Below, piece by piece: positions 17,450 to 27,628 of a DNA stretch of 64,000 bases. The number at the start of each line of letters is the position of its first letter. The first letter of the stretch is position 1. Position numbers and translations under genes: made by a program. The notes beneath the pieces are model-generated. The model was not told where the DNA came from. It made no database searches and worked only from the letters and a program-made list of their open reading frames with translations. Location: the NCBI RefSeq assembly GCF_963676485.1, contig NZ_OY781114.1, positions 2,451,001 through 2,515,000 on the forward strand, in the 5' to 3' direction. This DNA is from an uncultured Cohaesibacter sp. GTDB lineage: Bacteria > Pseudomonadota > Alphaproteobacteria > Rhizobiales > Cohaesibacteraceae.

Positions 17450-18237
17450 TCAGACCGGTCGCTGCGAGCGACGTGATATCGGAAAGGCCTGTTGAGCCGA
17501 CGTCTTAGCCAACCGGGAAGGAGGTTGCTTATGCGGATGAGCCAGTAGAGGTGCTGAGGGAAAATAATCCGCGTCCTCTTCTTGCCTATGCCCTTGCGGA
17601 TAATCTCAGCGGCGCGGGGCGCGGACATGAGGCCGGGCAGGGGCCCTACCTGTATGGCTGTCTGCTGGCTTTCGATATGGCCCGGATAGACGATGCTTAT
17701 CTGCACGCCATGATCGGCGAGATCTTCAGCCATCGCACGCCCCCAAAAGGCAAGGCCAGCCTTGCTTGCGCTATAGGCCGGGCTATCCGGTTGTGGCTGG
17801 ATGGCGGCAAGAGAGCTGATGAGAACCAGATGGCCAGAGCCACGATCCTTCATGCGCTGTGCGCAGCGATCCAGAAACTGGATGGTTCCTGTCAGGTTTA
17901 CCCTTAGTTGCCGATCCTGCTCCGCTCTGGGTTCGAGCAGACCGTTTGCCTGCCGCCCTGAATAGACACCGGCATTGGCGATCAGCAGGTCGGGCAGGCC
18001 GATTGCCTCAAGCTGTTCCAATATGTCATCAATGCTGGCTTCTTCAGCAAGATCCAGCGGCAGACACTGGACCTTGGCGCCCGCCTTTTGGCAATCAGCG
18101 CAAACTCTTTCCAGAGCTTTTACCGATCGGGCGGTGAGAATGAGATCAACACCCGCAGTAGCGTAAGCGTGGGCCAGAGACGCGCCCAGCCCGCGACTGG
18201 CTCCAGTGATCAATATGGAGCGCGGGCGCATGCTCAT
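17446..18237 (-). CDS. rkpH: Short-chain dehydrogenase/reductase, RkpH-like
   Basis: Classical SDR of 263 residues. The dinucleotide site TGASRGLG is near the N-terminus, NAGV follows, then the catalytic serine in LISSLAA and YSASK with the Tyr-x-x-x-Lys pair. The C-terminal extension (IRISNLLPGWLRRRLNRPF) could be a membrane-associating helix, as in 3-ketosphinganine reductases. It overlaps the oxoamine synthase by 4 bases at its start and the KpsC-like gene by 4 bases at its end, so the three are translationally coupled. Next to an oxoamine synthase the obvious reaction is reduction of the 3-keto group of a long-chain aminoketone; this is inference from context and family resemblance. Confidence 0.85.
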   Translation of the reverse strand: MSMRPRSILITGASRGLGASLAHAYATAGVDLILTARSVKALERVCADCQKAGAKVQCLPLDLAEEASIDDILEQLEAIGLPDLLIANAGVYSGRQANGLLEPRAEQDRQLRVNLTGTIQFLDRCAQRMKDRGSGHLVLISSLAAIQPQPDSPAYSASKAGLAFWGRAMAEDLADHGVQISIVYPGHIESQQTAIQVGPLPGLMSAPRAAEIIRKGIGKKRTRIIFPQHLYWLIRISNLLPGWLRRRLNRPFRYHVARSDRSE

Positions 18238-19601
18238 TCTTCCTGATTTAGGGTGCTCAGGGAGGTGGATATGGAGAAATTGGCGTCTTCTAGTTTGCGC
18301 AATTCCTCAGCGGTAACGTCCACTGCCTGCTGGAGCTGTTCTTCGCTATGGGTGGCGCTGATGAAAAAGCGCAGGCGGGCGCTGTTCATGGGCACGGCGG
18401 GGTAGGTGATTGGGAAGGCGTAAACGCCCCGTTCCTTCAGCTTGTTGCTTAGGGTTACTGCGCGCAGGCTGTCGCCAATTATGACGGGAACGACACAGAA
18501 GCCAGCGCTAAAGCCCGTATCCAGCCCTGCTGCTTGTGCGGCTTTCATGAAGTAGCGACCATTGGATTGCAGTTTTTCGACACGCCAGGGCTCGCGCTGC
18601 ATGATCTCAAGCGACTTGGATCCTGCCACGGCCAGAGGTGCAGACAGGCCAACGCTATACATGAAGCCGGACGCAAAGAATTTAAGGATATCGATCAGCA
18701 CCTGATTGCCGCAGATATAGCCACCGCAGCCGCTCATGGTCTTGCTCATGGTGCCCATCCAGATATCGATCTTGCCGGGATCGACGCCCTGCTGTTCAAA
18801 CAGGCCCTTGCCGGTTGCTCCCAGCACCCCCAGAGAGTGGGCTTCGTCGACCAGAAGCCATGCCGCGAAGCGTTCCTTGATTTCCACGAGGCGGGCCAGA
18901 TCCGGCATGTCGCCATCCATGGAGTAGAGGCCTTCGGCGATGATCATGACGCGATCATGGGCACTGCGGGTTTCTTCCAGAATGCGTTCCAGATCATCAA
19001 GGTCGTTATGCTTGAAGGAGCGTCGCGTAGCCCCGGAAAGCTTACAGCCGGTGGTCACCGAATTGTGGCTATAGGCATCGAATACCACCAGATCTGTGGG
19101 GCCAAGCAGTTCGCCGATGGTGGAGACGTTGGTTGCGTGCCCGGAGACGAAAACGAGCGCCGCTTCGCTCTCATACAGGTCCGCCAATTGACGCTCAAGA
19201 ACAGAATGGAAGGGGCGTTCGCCCGATGTAGGGCGCGAACCGGATACCGAGGTGCCAAATTTGTCGATAGCAGCCTTGGCTGCGTCATGCACCTCATCCA
19301 GACCATTGAGGCCGAGATAGTCGTAGGAGGCAAAGTTGATCAGTTCCTTGCCATCCACGATGGTCGTCGCGCCTGCGCGCGCTTCGTGCAAGATGAAATA
19401 GGGATCTTTTGTCTGCAGCTTTTGTGCCATTTGCCGTTGAAAGGTGATCTGCTGATAGAGATCCAGTGTTGCAAAATCAGTCTTCGAGCGGTCGGCCTTT
19501 GTGCGGGCTTCGCGGGTCGGCGCTGGTTTGGGGGCGGCGCCTTTGGCCATTGAGCGAGACAAATTCAAAATCGCGTCCCGATCAAATTGCTGCTTTGACA
19601 T
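18234..19601 (-). CDS. rkpG: PLP-dependent alpha-oxoamine synthase (AONS/SPT/KBL family), RkpG-like
   Basis: Fold-type I PLP enzyme of 455 residues in the family of 8-amino-7-oxononanoate synthase, serine palmitoyltransferase and KBL, which condense an acyl thioester with an amino acid and release CO2. The core has the family substrate segment SGSRPTSG (120-127), DEAHSLG (252-258) and the PLP lysine Lys287 in MGTMSKTMSGCGG. An extra N-terminal stretch of about 45 residues, rich in Lys/Arg/Ala, precedes the catalytic domain. Because the PKS upstream ends in an ACP with no thioesterase, this enzyme is the likely chain-release step, giving a long-chain 3-ketoamine. The amino acid substrate cannot be read off. 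A 182-base gap with a terminator-like hairpin separates it from the PKS gene. Confidence 0.88.
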   Translation of the reverse strand: MSKQQFDRDAILNLSRSMAKGAAPKPAPTREARTKADRSKTDFATLDLYQQITFQRQMAQKLQTKDPYFILHEARAGATTIVDGKELINFASYDYLGLNGLDEVHDAAKAAIDKFGTSVSGSRPTSGERPFHSVLERQLADLYESEAALVFVSGHATNVSTIGELLGPTDLVVFDAYSHNSVTTGCKLSGATRRSFKHNDLDDLERILEETRSAHDRVMIIAEGLYSMDGDMPDLARLVEIKERFAAWLLVDEAHSLGVLGATGKGLFEQQGVDPGKIDIWMGTMSKTMSGCGGYICGNQVLIDILKFFASGFMYSVGLSAPLAVAGSKSLEIMQREPWRVEKLQSNGRYFMKAAQAAGLDTGFSAGFCVVPVIIGDSLRAVTLSNKLKERGVYAFPITYPAVPMNSARLRFFISATHSEEQLQQAVDVTAEELRKLEDANFSISTSLSTLNQEE

Positions 19602-19763
19602 TCATTGCTCCATTCTTTTCATTGGCGGGTCGGCTCGCAGCTCAATTTTTCAAACGATCGCAGGATCTTTTGGTGTGTCGAAGCTCGTTCCCACGATACC
19701 TTCTTATTTACGCGATCAGAATGTAAAAACGCAATCTACGTATAAGGGTAACGGTTTACCAGA

Positions 19764-19798
19764 AGAAAAGACAAAGAACGACATTACATGTCGTTCTT
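19764..19798 (-). terminator. Terminator-like hairpin built into the PKS stop codon
   Basis: AAGAACGACAT and ATGTCGTTCTT are perfect 11-base arms with a 3-base loop at 19774-19798. On the minus strand the first arm encodes the last PKS residues Lys-Asn-Asp-Met, the loop runs into the stop codon, and the second arm is followed by TGTCTTTTCTTCTGG. It should terminate or attenuate transcription between the PKS and the oxoamine synthase gene, or protect the PKS mRNA end. Confidence 0.7.
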
Positions 19799-22700
19799 GC
19801 GCATTTCATTGAGCTTGGCTGCAATGGAGGTTGCTTCACTTTCATTGCTTGCATGCTGATGGATCAGTGTTTCTTCAGTGAAGGACAGGTTGCTGTCGGC
19901 GTCTCCGCGAATGCGGTCGAGCACCTTGGCTGCGATATCCTCGATGGTTGTGCCGTCTGCGATGGCGCCCATCGGGATCTCGATATCAAGCTTCTGCTGC
20001 GCCGCGGTGCGCAGCTCCATGCCCATCAGACTATCCATGCCGAGATCGGTCAGGGACCGTTTGAGATTGATTTCCTCAACCGGCATACGAAAAATGTCTG
20101 CAACTTCCTGCGCAAGGATCTTTGCGATTTCGCCACGCGCCGCAACGTCATCAAGACCGTCGATCAGGCTGATGACATCAAGGGATTGCTGGCCGCTTCT
20201 GGAGGATTGAGCCGCTTCCTTCTTGAGCAATTCATAAGCCGGCGTTTTGAGAATTGGCAGATTGTCATACGCATAGGCCCAGTTCATCGGCGCCAGCGTG
20301 ATGGTTGCCAAACGGCTTTCGGAAGGGACCTGCACGAGCAGCTTTGCCAGATGGTCGAGTGCTTGTCGCGCCTTGAATTCGATGCCGCCGGTGGTTCTTG
20401 CCAGAATCTCTGCGGTTTGTTTGTCTCTTTCCAGAATACCGACGTCAGTGATTGCACCCCAACCGATAGCAAGGGCAGGCAGACCTTCCTGTTGGCGTTT
20501 GCGCGCCAGACCATCCATATAGCTGTTGGCCGCCACATAGTTGGCCTGTCCGGGGTTGCCCATCAGCACGGATACGGACGAGAAGAGCCAGAAGTAATCC
20601 AGATCATCTTTGCGGGTGACCAGATCGAGATTGTCGCCACCCAAAACCTTCGGGCCGAGCACCTTGTCGATCTGCTCGTTGGTCATATTGGCCAGCAGCA
20701 CGTCATCGAGAACCGCCGCCATATGCATGACACCGCTGATCGGGCGCTCCTTGCGCAATTCGGCGAACAAGCTTTCCAGAGCTGCCGGATCGGACACGTC
20801 GCATGGCTTGACCTCCAGCTTGCAATCGCTTGCAGCCAGTTTGGTCTGTAGCTTCAATGCCGCATCGGAGAGTTTGCCCGAGCGGCTTGTCAGGACGATG
20901 GATTTAGCGCCTTGCTCGGCAAGCCAACGGGCCACCTCGATGCCGAAGCCGCCAAGGCCGCCGACAAGAATGTGATGGCCTTCGGTGTTGACTTTGAATG
21001 AGGCCTTATCCGCCGGATCGACCATTGGCTTTGGTGCCTTGACGACGATCTTGCCGATATGGCCAGAGCGCTGCATCAGGCGGAAAGCATCAACGATATC
21101 CGCGCTTTCAAACAGGCGATAGGGCAGCTGGGTGAACTGATTCTGGGCAATCAGGTCTGCAAGCTCGGAGAAGAGCCTTTTGGCACGGGCTGGCTGCTTG
21201 TTGAGCAACTGGTCCGCATCAATGCCGAAATAGCTGATATTGCGGCGGAATGGACGCAGGCCGATCTGGGTGTTGCCATAGAAGTCACGCTTGCCCAGCT
21301 CCAAGAAGCGACCAAACGGGCGCACCAACTCGATGCTGCGTTCCATCGCTTCGCCAAACAGCGAGTTGAGGACGACATCAACGCCTTCCTGATCAGGGCC
21401 ATCGGCCTTGCGTGTGATGGAGCGGACCTGATCAATAAAATCGAGCGAGCGGGTGTCCAGCACATGATCTGCGCCAAGCATTCTGAGGAAATCGCGTTTT
21501 TCATCATTGCCTGCGGTGGCGATGATGCGGGCTCCGCGCCATTTGGCAATCTGAAGCGCGGCGAGGCCAACAGCTCCAGCGGCTCCGTGAATGAGAACCC
21601 ATTCGCCTTCTTCAAGGCGGGCCAGATAATGCAATGCGTAATAGCTGGTGAGGAAGGCTACCGGCATGGTTGCCGCAGCGACCAGATCCACCGTCTCGGG
21701 CAATTTGGAAACCGCACTGTCGGCGACCGTTACGTGCGAAGCGAAGCTTGCCGGGGCGAGGGTCATTACCGGGTCGCCAACTTTGAGGTCGGAGACGCCC
21801 TTGCCCGTTGCCACGATACGGCCTGAGCATTCAAAACCAAGGGTTGGACCGGCGAAGCCATCTTCGAGCGCTTCCTCAGGCAATAGCCCTTGCGCCCACA
21901 TTACGTCGCGGAAGTTGAGGCCCGCTGCCACGACTTCAATCTCCACTTCACCTTCTGCCGGTTTGCGGCGTTTGGCCGGAACCCATTGCAGGCGGTCGAA
22001 AGACCCTGTACGTGGATGATAAAGCTGGCAGCCGTCGTTTTTGCCAAAAGTGCTTTCCTGTTTTGGTGGCTGCGGCCAACCACGTCTCACACGAATGACG
22101 CTTTGGCAGGCTTCTTCGAGCAGGATTTCGCGTTCTTCGCCGGGCTCTTGAATGAGTCTGGCAAGCCTTGCCGCCAGATCTGAAGCGAGAAACGTTTCGG
22201 CAAAATCAATCAGACGAACATCGTGGTTGTCATATTCGTTGCTGACCGTGCGGCCAAAGGCCCAAACGGCGCTTTGAACCGGGTCGCTCTTGCGATCCTT
22301 GGCGTCGGGATAGCCGCCCGGAGCGATGATCCAAAGGCGCATCGGAATGCCGGATGTGGTGCGCACCAGATCTGCAAGCTTGTGCAGGCGAGTGGAAAGG
22401 CGATCCATGGATGCATTTCCAGCATCTTCGCTGCCCGCAGCATAGATAACATCCAGTTTGTCATCGGGAAGACTGGCACAAATAAGATCAGTCGCCTTTT
22501 TCCAGTCGTCTGCATTCGTTACGTCAAAACGGGACAGAGCTGGAGCCACTAACTCTTTTTCAAGAGCATCGGTCAAGGTTTTTGCTGTGGTGGCCTGCTC
22601 ATCGGTAAGGAGCACGACAGTTCTTTTCTCGGCATCAAGCAGCGGAATGTCCGCTGTTTCTTCTTTGGGTTTTTCCTTGGCGAGAGGTGCTTTGCGGGTC

Positions 22701-25700
22701 GCTGTCAAAAGATAGGCACCGGAGAGATCCGGCACGCCCTGCTCGTTGGTAAAAGGCGTCATCTCTATCGCGGCAAATCCTGCTTCATCCATCCAGCCGC
22801 GCCAATCCTCGGCCGCTCCATAACGGGAGACCGGGAACAGCGGATCAATGGAATGGTCAAACCAACTGGTGGCCGGACCGAAGACAAGATCCTGATAGAC
22901 GTTGGCGTCTGACAGGCTCATCAGCATCATGCCATCCTTGGCAAGCAGAGTTGCCAGCGGGTCCAGCATGGCTGAAGCCTGATCCATCATCTGCAGGCCA
23001 TTGGCAGAGACGACAATATCGAATGGGCCAAAGGGCTCAAGAGCCTCAAGATCGGAGCGAAGCGCCACGGCCTCGAAATGGATCGAAGTGGCAAACAGGA
23101 TACGCAGGCGATCGATGATCAGCTTGTTGGTGTCTGCAGAGACCAGAAGGCCTTTTTTCTCTTCCAGAAGCGGGAGAATGGTCTTGGTCAGTTTGGCACC
23201 GCCTACGCCGAATTCCAAGACACGCAGTGGGCGCCCTTCGGGCCATAGCTCAAGCACGGCCTTGAGGGCTGCATGCACCTGCTCCACATGGGCTTCGGAA
23301 AGAGGCGAGGAACTCAGATGCTGTTCGAACAGATCATGCGAATAGAGGTCTTGTGGCTGTGCATGGTCCTCTGCATCCTGCTGCATTGTGCGTAGCATGT
23401 CCGGCATGCGCATCAGCGCATGGTTGAGCATGACGCAATCTGCCGACCAAAGCGGATCTTCACCAAGCAGCATTTGCAGAATCTGGGCGTAGTCGGGCAA
23501 GCCACTGTCTTCAGCCAGCGTCCACCCGTCGTCAGTTGATGTGACCAAGCCGGACTGTTCGCATATGGCGATCAGGGCCCCGAAAATCTGTTTGCGATGG
23601 ATCGACCGGCTTCTGAGGTCTTCATCCGCAAGCTCTCCGTCCAGATCCTCACGAAGAGTGAGGCGCGGCAGGGAAGTATCAGACACCGTCAGGTCGTCTT
23701 TTGCAAACTGGCGCAAAATATCATAGGCGCCGCGTCGGCTGGCTGCCTGCAGCAGCATTTGGCCATCGTCGATTGGTGTGCGATCTGGAAGAGCGAGGCT
23801 CTTTATGGCATCGGTGCGTATGCTGGCCTTAATCGGAGCGTCTTGCGTGTCCACTCCGGGCGAAGAAACCTTCAGGGAATCGTAGAAATAGGTCAGGCGG
23901 TCCAGCCCTTGCCGCTGCACAAGAGCTGAAGCCCGGAAACGTCCATCTCTCAGGGTTGCCACCACAGAGCCATCGTCTGCGAACATATCGATGTCGGCTT
24001 TGATGCCGCGTGCGTTGGAGCGGATCACATGCACACGGGCCGAGCGCACGGCCACGCCGGATTGCAGAATGCGCAGGCGCCCGAAGCGAACCGGAATGAA
24101 AGCCATTTTTTCCGCGCTGTCTTCAAGGCTTTCATAAAGCGTGTTCAAACCGTGGAAGCAGGCGTCAAAATCCAGCGGATGCAGCGCATAAGGCGTGGCC
24201 AGCTCTTCACGCTTGGACGTGAAGGCGTTGCGATCCGCGACAACGAGTTCAATTGAATCGTCATCATGGCGTTTGCAGTAAGTCATGCGCTGGAAAGCCG
24301 GGCCGAAATCTAGCCCATACGCGCGCGAAATGGCATAAATCGCTTCGATTTCTTCCGGGGAAGATTTAAGCGTCGTATCGGGGGCCTTCAACTCATGATC
24401 AGCAAAGTCTTCGCCCACATCGCCCGGAATTTTGGCAACGCGGCATTTTGCATGCAATTGCCATTCATCTTCGACCAGGCGCGCACGGCTGGATATTTCA
24501 ACCACGCCCGACGTGATATCAAGGCGGGTCAGAATGGAAGCAAGATGATCTTCTGCAAGTGGCAATGCTTGCAGCAAATCCATATCGCGAATTTCTACGC
24601 GCTCGGTTCCAAATGCGATCTGGCCTGCGGCCAAGGCCATTTCTGCGAAGGCTGCGCCGGGCAAAATGACCTTGCCATCCACCTTGTGATGCTCAAGATA
24701 AGGGATCTGTGCTGTATCGAGTTCGGTTGACCAGACATGCTCCTCTTCACGGATCTGCTGTCCGAGCAAGGCGTGAGGGACGACCTTGTCATTGAAGATG
24801 TCAAAGGCCTCGCTGCTGGGGCGCAGTTTGAAGGGCTTGAGCTGCCATGGATAGCTTGGAAGAGCAACCGAACAAGGCTTGTTGGTGCCAAAGACGGTTT
24901 CCTTGTCAAACAACATGCCATTTGCAATGGCTCGGGCCATTGCGAGCTGAACAGGATCGAGATCTTTTTCCGCCTTCTGCGTCAGACTCTCTGCAACAAC
25001 AATGATCTGGGCGCGATCTCTGGCTGTCTCGGAAATGTACCCTTTCAGAATAGCGCGCGGGCCGATTTCGAGAAACTGTGTCTGGTCGTCAGCAAAGGCG
25101 GCTTCAACTGCATTGAGGAATTGTACAGGCTGGCGCACATTCTGCCACCAATAATGGCCATCCATCTCTTCGCCGTTAAGGCATGTGCCTGTGACGGCAG
25201 AATAGAATGGCAGCTTGGCTTTGGTTGGCTTGATGCTCGCGAGGTCCTTGATCAGGCCATCCTTGATGGGCTCAACCGCTTTTGAGTGGAACGGATAGTC
25301 AATATCCAGCAACTTCGCTGCAAGGCGTTTCTTGCGGGCGATCTTGAGGAATGCCTCCAGCTTTTCGGTTTCGCCGGAAAGGGTCAGGGACTTGTCGGTG
25401 TTGATCGCAGAAATCTCGATCTTGTCAAAGCCCTCTGCTGTCAACAGTTCCTTTGTTTCAGCAAAAGACAGCTTGATGACGGCCATGCGTCCCGTGCCTG
25501 CGACCGCTTCCTGATGGTGGGAGCGCCAATAGATGACTGCTACGGCTTGCTCGAGATCAAGAGCGCCGCAGGCCCAGGCAGCGGCGACTTCACCAACAGA
25601 GTGCCCCATGACGCCACTGGCTGTCATGCCGGAGGTATTGAGTGCCTGGGTTAAGGCAACCTGCACAGCAAAAAGCAAAGGCTGCGCGACCGAGGTCTTT

Positions 25701-27511
25701 TTCAGATCCTCTTTCAAGTTGTCTTCAAACAGCTTATCTTTCAGTGACCAGCCTGAGAGGGGCTGGAAGAGAGCGTCAACCTCATCGAAGGCTTTCGCAA
25801 ATGCGGCATTCTGCTCGTAGGCTTCAAGGCCCATGCCCGCAAATTGGGCGCCATTACCTGAATAGACAAAGACCGGTGCTTTGGTTGTTCGCGACGCTGT
25901 GGCGTGGATCAGCGCGGGGTGCTTTTCTTCCTGTGCGAAGGCGTTGAGCGCTTTTGTCAGCTCGTCCTTGCTTTGAGTCAGAACGCTGAGGCGCTCGTCG
26001 AGGAGAGAGCGATGCCAGCCAAAGCCATTGCTCCAGTCAGCAAGGTTTGCGGCAGTATCGGCAGTAATCGCTTCGGCGCTCTTGGCTGCCAGGGCTTTTA
26101 GGGCGTCTTCGGTTCTGGCGGATAGAACAATGAGCGCGGGCTTGTTTTGATCGGAGGGAACGTCTGAGGCTGCCTTGTTGCCAGATTGGGGCATGGCAGA
26201 CATCACTTCGGCTTTTGCCGCGCTAGGCGGCCTGGTGTCGGACACCAGAACATGCGCGTTGGTGCCGCCAAAACCAAAGTTGTTGATGCCGGCATAGCGA
26301 ATGCTTTCGCCCTGCTCCAGCACAGAGGCTTCTCTATTCAAGGCAAGATTGAGATCTTCGAATGGAATATCCGGATTGGGATTGTCGATATGCAGGCTCG
26401 CGGGCAGCAGGTTATGTTCCAGTGACAGGAGGGACTTCAGAACGCTGACAAGGCCCGAGGCTGGTTCCAGATGTCCCAGATTGGATTTGACCGAACCAAT
26501 CGGCAGTGGTTTATCGCGCTTTTGGCCAAGAACCCGCCCCAGAGCAAAAGCTTCGGCCGGGTCGCCAACGCGGGTGCCCGTGCCATGCGCTTCTATGAAG
26601 GCCAGCGCATTGGGGTCCAGAGTGACATCAGAATAGAGTTGCTTAAGCAGCGCTGACTGGAAATCCATGGACGGCAGGGCGACGCCAGAGGTGCGGCCGT
26701 CGGAATTGATACCCGAGGCTACAATGCGTCCAAAGCTTTTCTGCTGCTTCAGGTCGAAGGCTGCTTTGCGCTGAAGCACAAGGGCAACCGCTCCTTCTGC
26801 GCGCACATAGCCATTGGCATCTTCATCAAAGGGGCGGCAAAGCCCCTGCGGCGATAGCATGGATGCAGCGGCAAAGCCGACAAACGGGAAGGGCGATAGC
26901 AGAAGGTTTACGCCGGCAACAATGGCCGTGTCGATTTCTCCTGACTGCAGGCGCTTCAAAGCCAGATCAAGGGCGACCAGAGATGACGAACAGGCTGTAT
27001 CGACCGTGAAGCTCGGTCCATGCAGATCATAAACATAGGAAATGCGGTTGGACACCAGCGACAGGGTATTGCCTGTCATCATGAAACTGTCGGAACTGGC
27101 CGGGTCAAAGAAGAAGCGATTGGAGTGATCACTGCCGGAGTTGCCAACAAAGACGCCTATATTGGAACCGGCAACCTCGGAGATAGGCAGACCAGCCTCT
27201 TCGAGGGCTTCCCAAACAAGCATGAGCAGCAAACGCTGCTGGGGGTCCATTTGGGTAGCCTCGCGGGGAGACAAGGAAAAAACGGAAGGGTCAAAGCCCC
27301 AGACATCGTCCAGAACACCGGCGCGGAATGTATAGGTCTTGCCAGCCTGGCCGGACTTGGGATGCAAATAACGAAAGGTCGAAAACCGGTCCTGTCCGAT
27401 TTCCCCTATGGTGCATTTATTGGAGACCAGCAGATCCCAGAACTCAGATACACTGTTAGCTCCAGGAAGACGGCAAGCCCGCCCAATCACTTCAACCCAG
27501 TTATCACTCAT
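19784..27511 (-). CDS. rkpA: Fully reducing type I polyketide/fatty acid synthase, RkpA-like
   Basis: Single-module synthase of 2575 residues. Domains: ketosynthase 1-425 (Cys174 in DTACSSSL, His309 in EAHGTGT, His347 in SNLGHLE); acyltransferase about 545-860 (Ser638 in GHSVGE, YPFHS at 739-743); dehydratase about 910-1200 (His942 in HxxxGxxxxP, Asp1116); a methyltransferase-like region about 1390-1600 with a degenerate SAM loop (EFGVGGAK, 1433-1440); a structural region about 1620-1810; enoylreductase about 1825-2160 (HGAAGAVGLAALQ); ketoreductase about 2175-2420 (GGLGGFG, LDD at 2268-2270, Tyr2325, Asn2329); acyl carrier Ser2494 in GMDSL. All reducing catalytic residues are present, so iterative synthesis of a saturated chain is expected. 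No thioesterase follows. The ATG at 27511 opens directly into the ketosynthase. It heads the set with the oxoamine synthase, reductase and KpsC-like genes. Confidence 0.93.
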   Translation of the reverse strand: MSDNWVEVIGRACRLPGANSVSEFWDLLVSNKCTIGEIGQDRFSTFRYLHPKSGQAGKTYTFRAGVLDDVWGFDPSVFSLSPREATQMDPQQRLLLMLVWEALEEAGLPISEVAGSNIGVFVGNSGSDHSNRFFFDPASSDSFMMTGNTLSLVSNRISYVYDLHGPSFTVDTACSSSLVALDLALKRLQSGEIDTAIVAGVNLLLSPFPFVGFAAASMLSPQGLCRPFDEDANGYVRAEGAVALVLQRKAAFDLKQQKSFGRIVASGINSDGRTSGVALPSMDFQSALLKQLYSDVTLDPNALAFIEAHGTGTRVGDPAEAFALGRVLGQKRDKPLPIGSVKSNLGHLEPASGLVSVLKSLLSLEHNLLPASLHIDNPNPDIPFEDLNLALNREASVLEQGESIRYAGINNFGFGGTNAHVLVSDTRPPSAAKAEVMSAMPQSGNKAASDVPSDQNKPALIVLSARTEDALKALAAKSAEAITADTAANLADWSNGFGWHRSLLDERLSVLTQSKDELTKALNAFAQEEKHPALIHATASRTTKAPVFVYSGNGAQFAGMGLEAYEQNAAFAKAFDEVDALFQPLSGWSLKDKLFEDNLKEDLKKTSVAQPLLFAVQVALTQALNTSGMTASGVMGHSVGEVAAAWACGALDLEQAVAVIYWRSHHQEAVAGTGRMAVIKLSFAETKELLTAEGFDKIEISAINTDKSLTLSGETEKLEAFLKIARKKRLAAKLLDIDYPFHSKAVEPIKDGLIKDLASIKPTKAKLPFYSAVTGTCLNGEEMDGHYWWQNVRQPVQFLNAVEAAFADDQTQFLEIGPRAILKGYISETARDRAQIIVVAESLTQKAEKDLDPVQLAMARAIANGMLFDKETVFGTNKPCSVALPSYPWQLKPFKLRPSSEAFDIFNDKVVPHALLGQQIREEEHVWSTELDTAQIPYLEHHKVDGKVILPGAAFAEMALAAGQIAFGTERVEIRDMDLLQALPLAEDHLASILTRLDITSGVVEISSRARLVEDEWQLHAKCRVAKIPGDVGEDFADHELKAPDTTLKSSPEEIEAIYAISRAYGLDFGPAFQRMTYCKRHDDDSIELVVADRNAFTSKREELATPYALHPLDFDACFHGLNTLYESLEDSAEKMAFIPVRFGRLRILQSGVAVRSARVHVIRSNARGIKADIDMFADDGSVVATLRDGRFRASALVQRQGLDRLTYFYDSLKVSSPGVDTQDAPIKASIRTDAIKSLALPDRTPIDDGQMLLQAASRRGAYDILRQFAKDDLTVSDTSLPRLTLREDLDGELADEDLRSRSIHRKQIFGALIAICEQSGLVTSTDDGWTLAEDSGLPDYAQILQMLLGEDPLWSADCVMLNHALMRMPDMLRTMQQDAEDHAQPQDLYSHDLFEQHLSSSPLSEAHVEQVHAALKAVLELWPEGRPLRVLEFGVGGAKLTKTILPLLEEKKGLLVSADTNKLIIDRLRILFATSIHFEAVALRSDLEALEPFGPFDIVVSANGLQMMDQASAMLDPLATLLAKDGMMLMSLSDANVYQDLVFGPATSWFDHSIDPLFPVSRYGAAEDWRGWMDEAGFAAIEMTPFTNEQGVPDLSGAYLLTATRKAPLAKEKPKEETADIPLLDAEKRTVVLLTDEQATTAKTLTDALEKELVAPALSRFDVTNADDWKKATDLICASLPDDKLDVIYAAGSEDAGNASMDRLSTRLHKLADLVRTTSGIPMRLWIIAPGGYPDAKDRKSDPVQSAVWAFGRTVSNEYDNHDVRLIDFAETFLASDLAARLARLIQEPGEEREILLEEACQSVIRVRRGWPQPPKQESTFGKNDGCQLYHPRTGSFDRLQWVPAKRRKPAEGEVEIEVVAAGLNFRDVMWAQGLLPEEALEDGFAGPTLGFECSGRIVATGKGVSDLKVGDPVMTLAPASFASHVTVADSAVSKLPETVDLVAAATMPVAFLTSYYALHYLARLEEGEWVLIHGAAGAVGLAALQIAKWRGARIIATAGNDEKRDFLRMLGADHVLDTRSLDFIDQVRSITRKADGPDQEGVDVVLNSLFGEAMERSIELVRPFGRFLELGKRDFYGNTQIGLRPFRRNISYFGIDADQLLNKQPARAKRLFSELADLIAQNQFTQLPYRLFESADIVDAFRLMQRSGHIGKIVVKAPKPMVDPADKASFKVNTEGHHILVGGLGGFGIEVARWLAEQGAKSIVLTSRSGKLSDAALKLQTKLAASDCKLEVKPCDVSDPAALESLFAELRKERPISGVMHMAAVLDDVLLANMTNEQIDKVLGPKVLGGDNLDLVTRKDDLDYFWLFSSVSVLMGNPGQANYVAANSYMDGLARKRQQEGLPALAIGWGAITDVGILERDKQTAEILARTTGGIEFKARQALDHLAKLLVQVPSESRLATITLAPMNWAYAYDNLPILKTPAYELLKKEAAQSSRSGQQSLDVISLIDGLDDVAARGEIAKILAQEVADIFRMPVEEINLKRSLTDLGMDSLMGMELRTAAQQKLDIEIPMGAIADGTTIEDIAAKVLDRIRGDADSNLSFTEETLIHQHASNESEATSIAAKLNEMRKNDM

Positions 27512-27628
27512 CGTTATTACAATTGTCTTTCAGTGTTTTTACAGCAGGTAGCTTAGGAAAACGAAGAACAAACCCCGCAATATAAATGCATTTTACAAAA
27601 AAACAAAATCCGCGAAGTAAAAGTGAAT

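Noticed and set aside
18534-19553. Plus-strand open frame of 339 codons
   Set aside because: Antisense to the oxoamine synthase, which has its PLP lysine and other motifs on the minus strand.
19853-20851. Plus-strand open frame of 332 codons
   Set aside because: Antisense to the ACP/KR part of the PKS; His/Gln/Arg-rich and without family motif.
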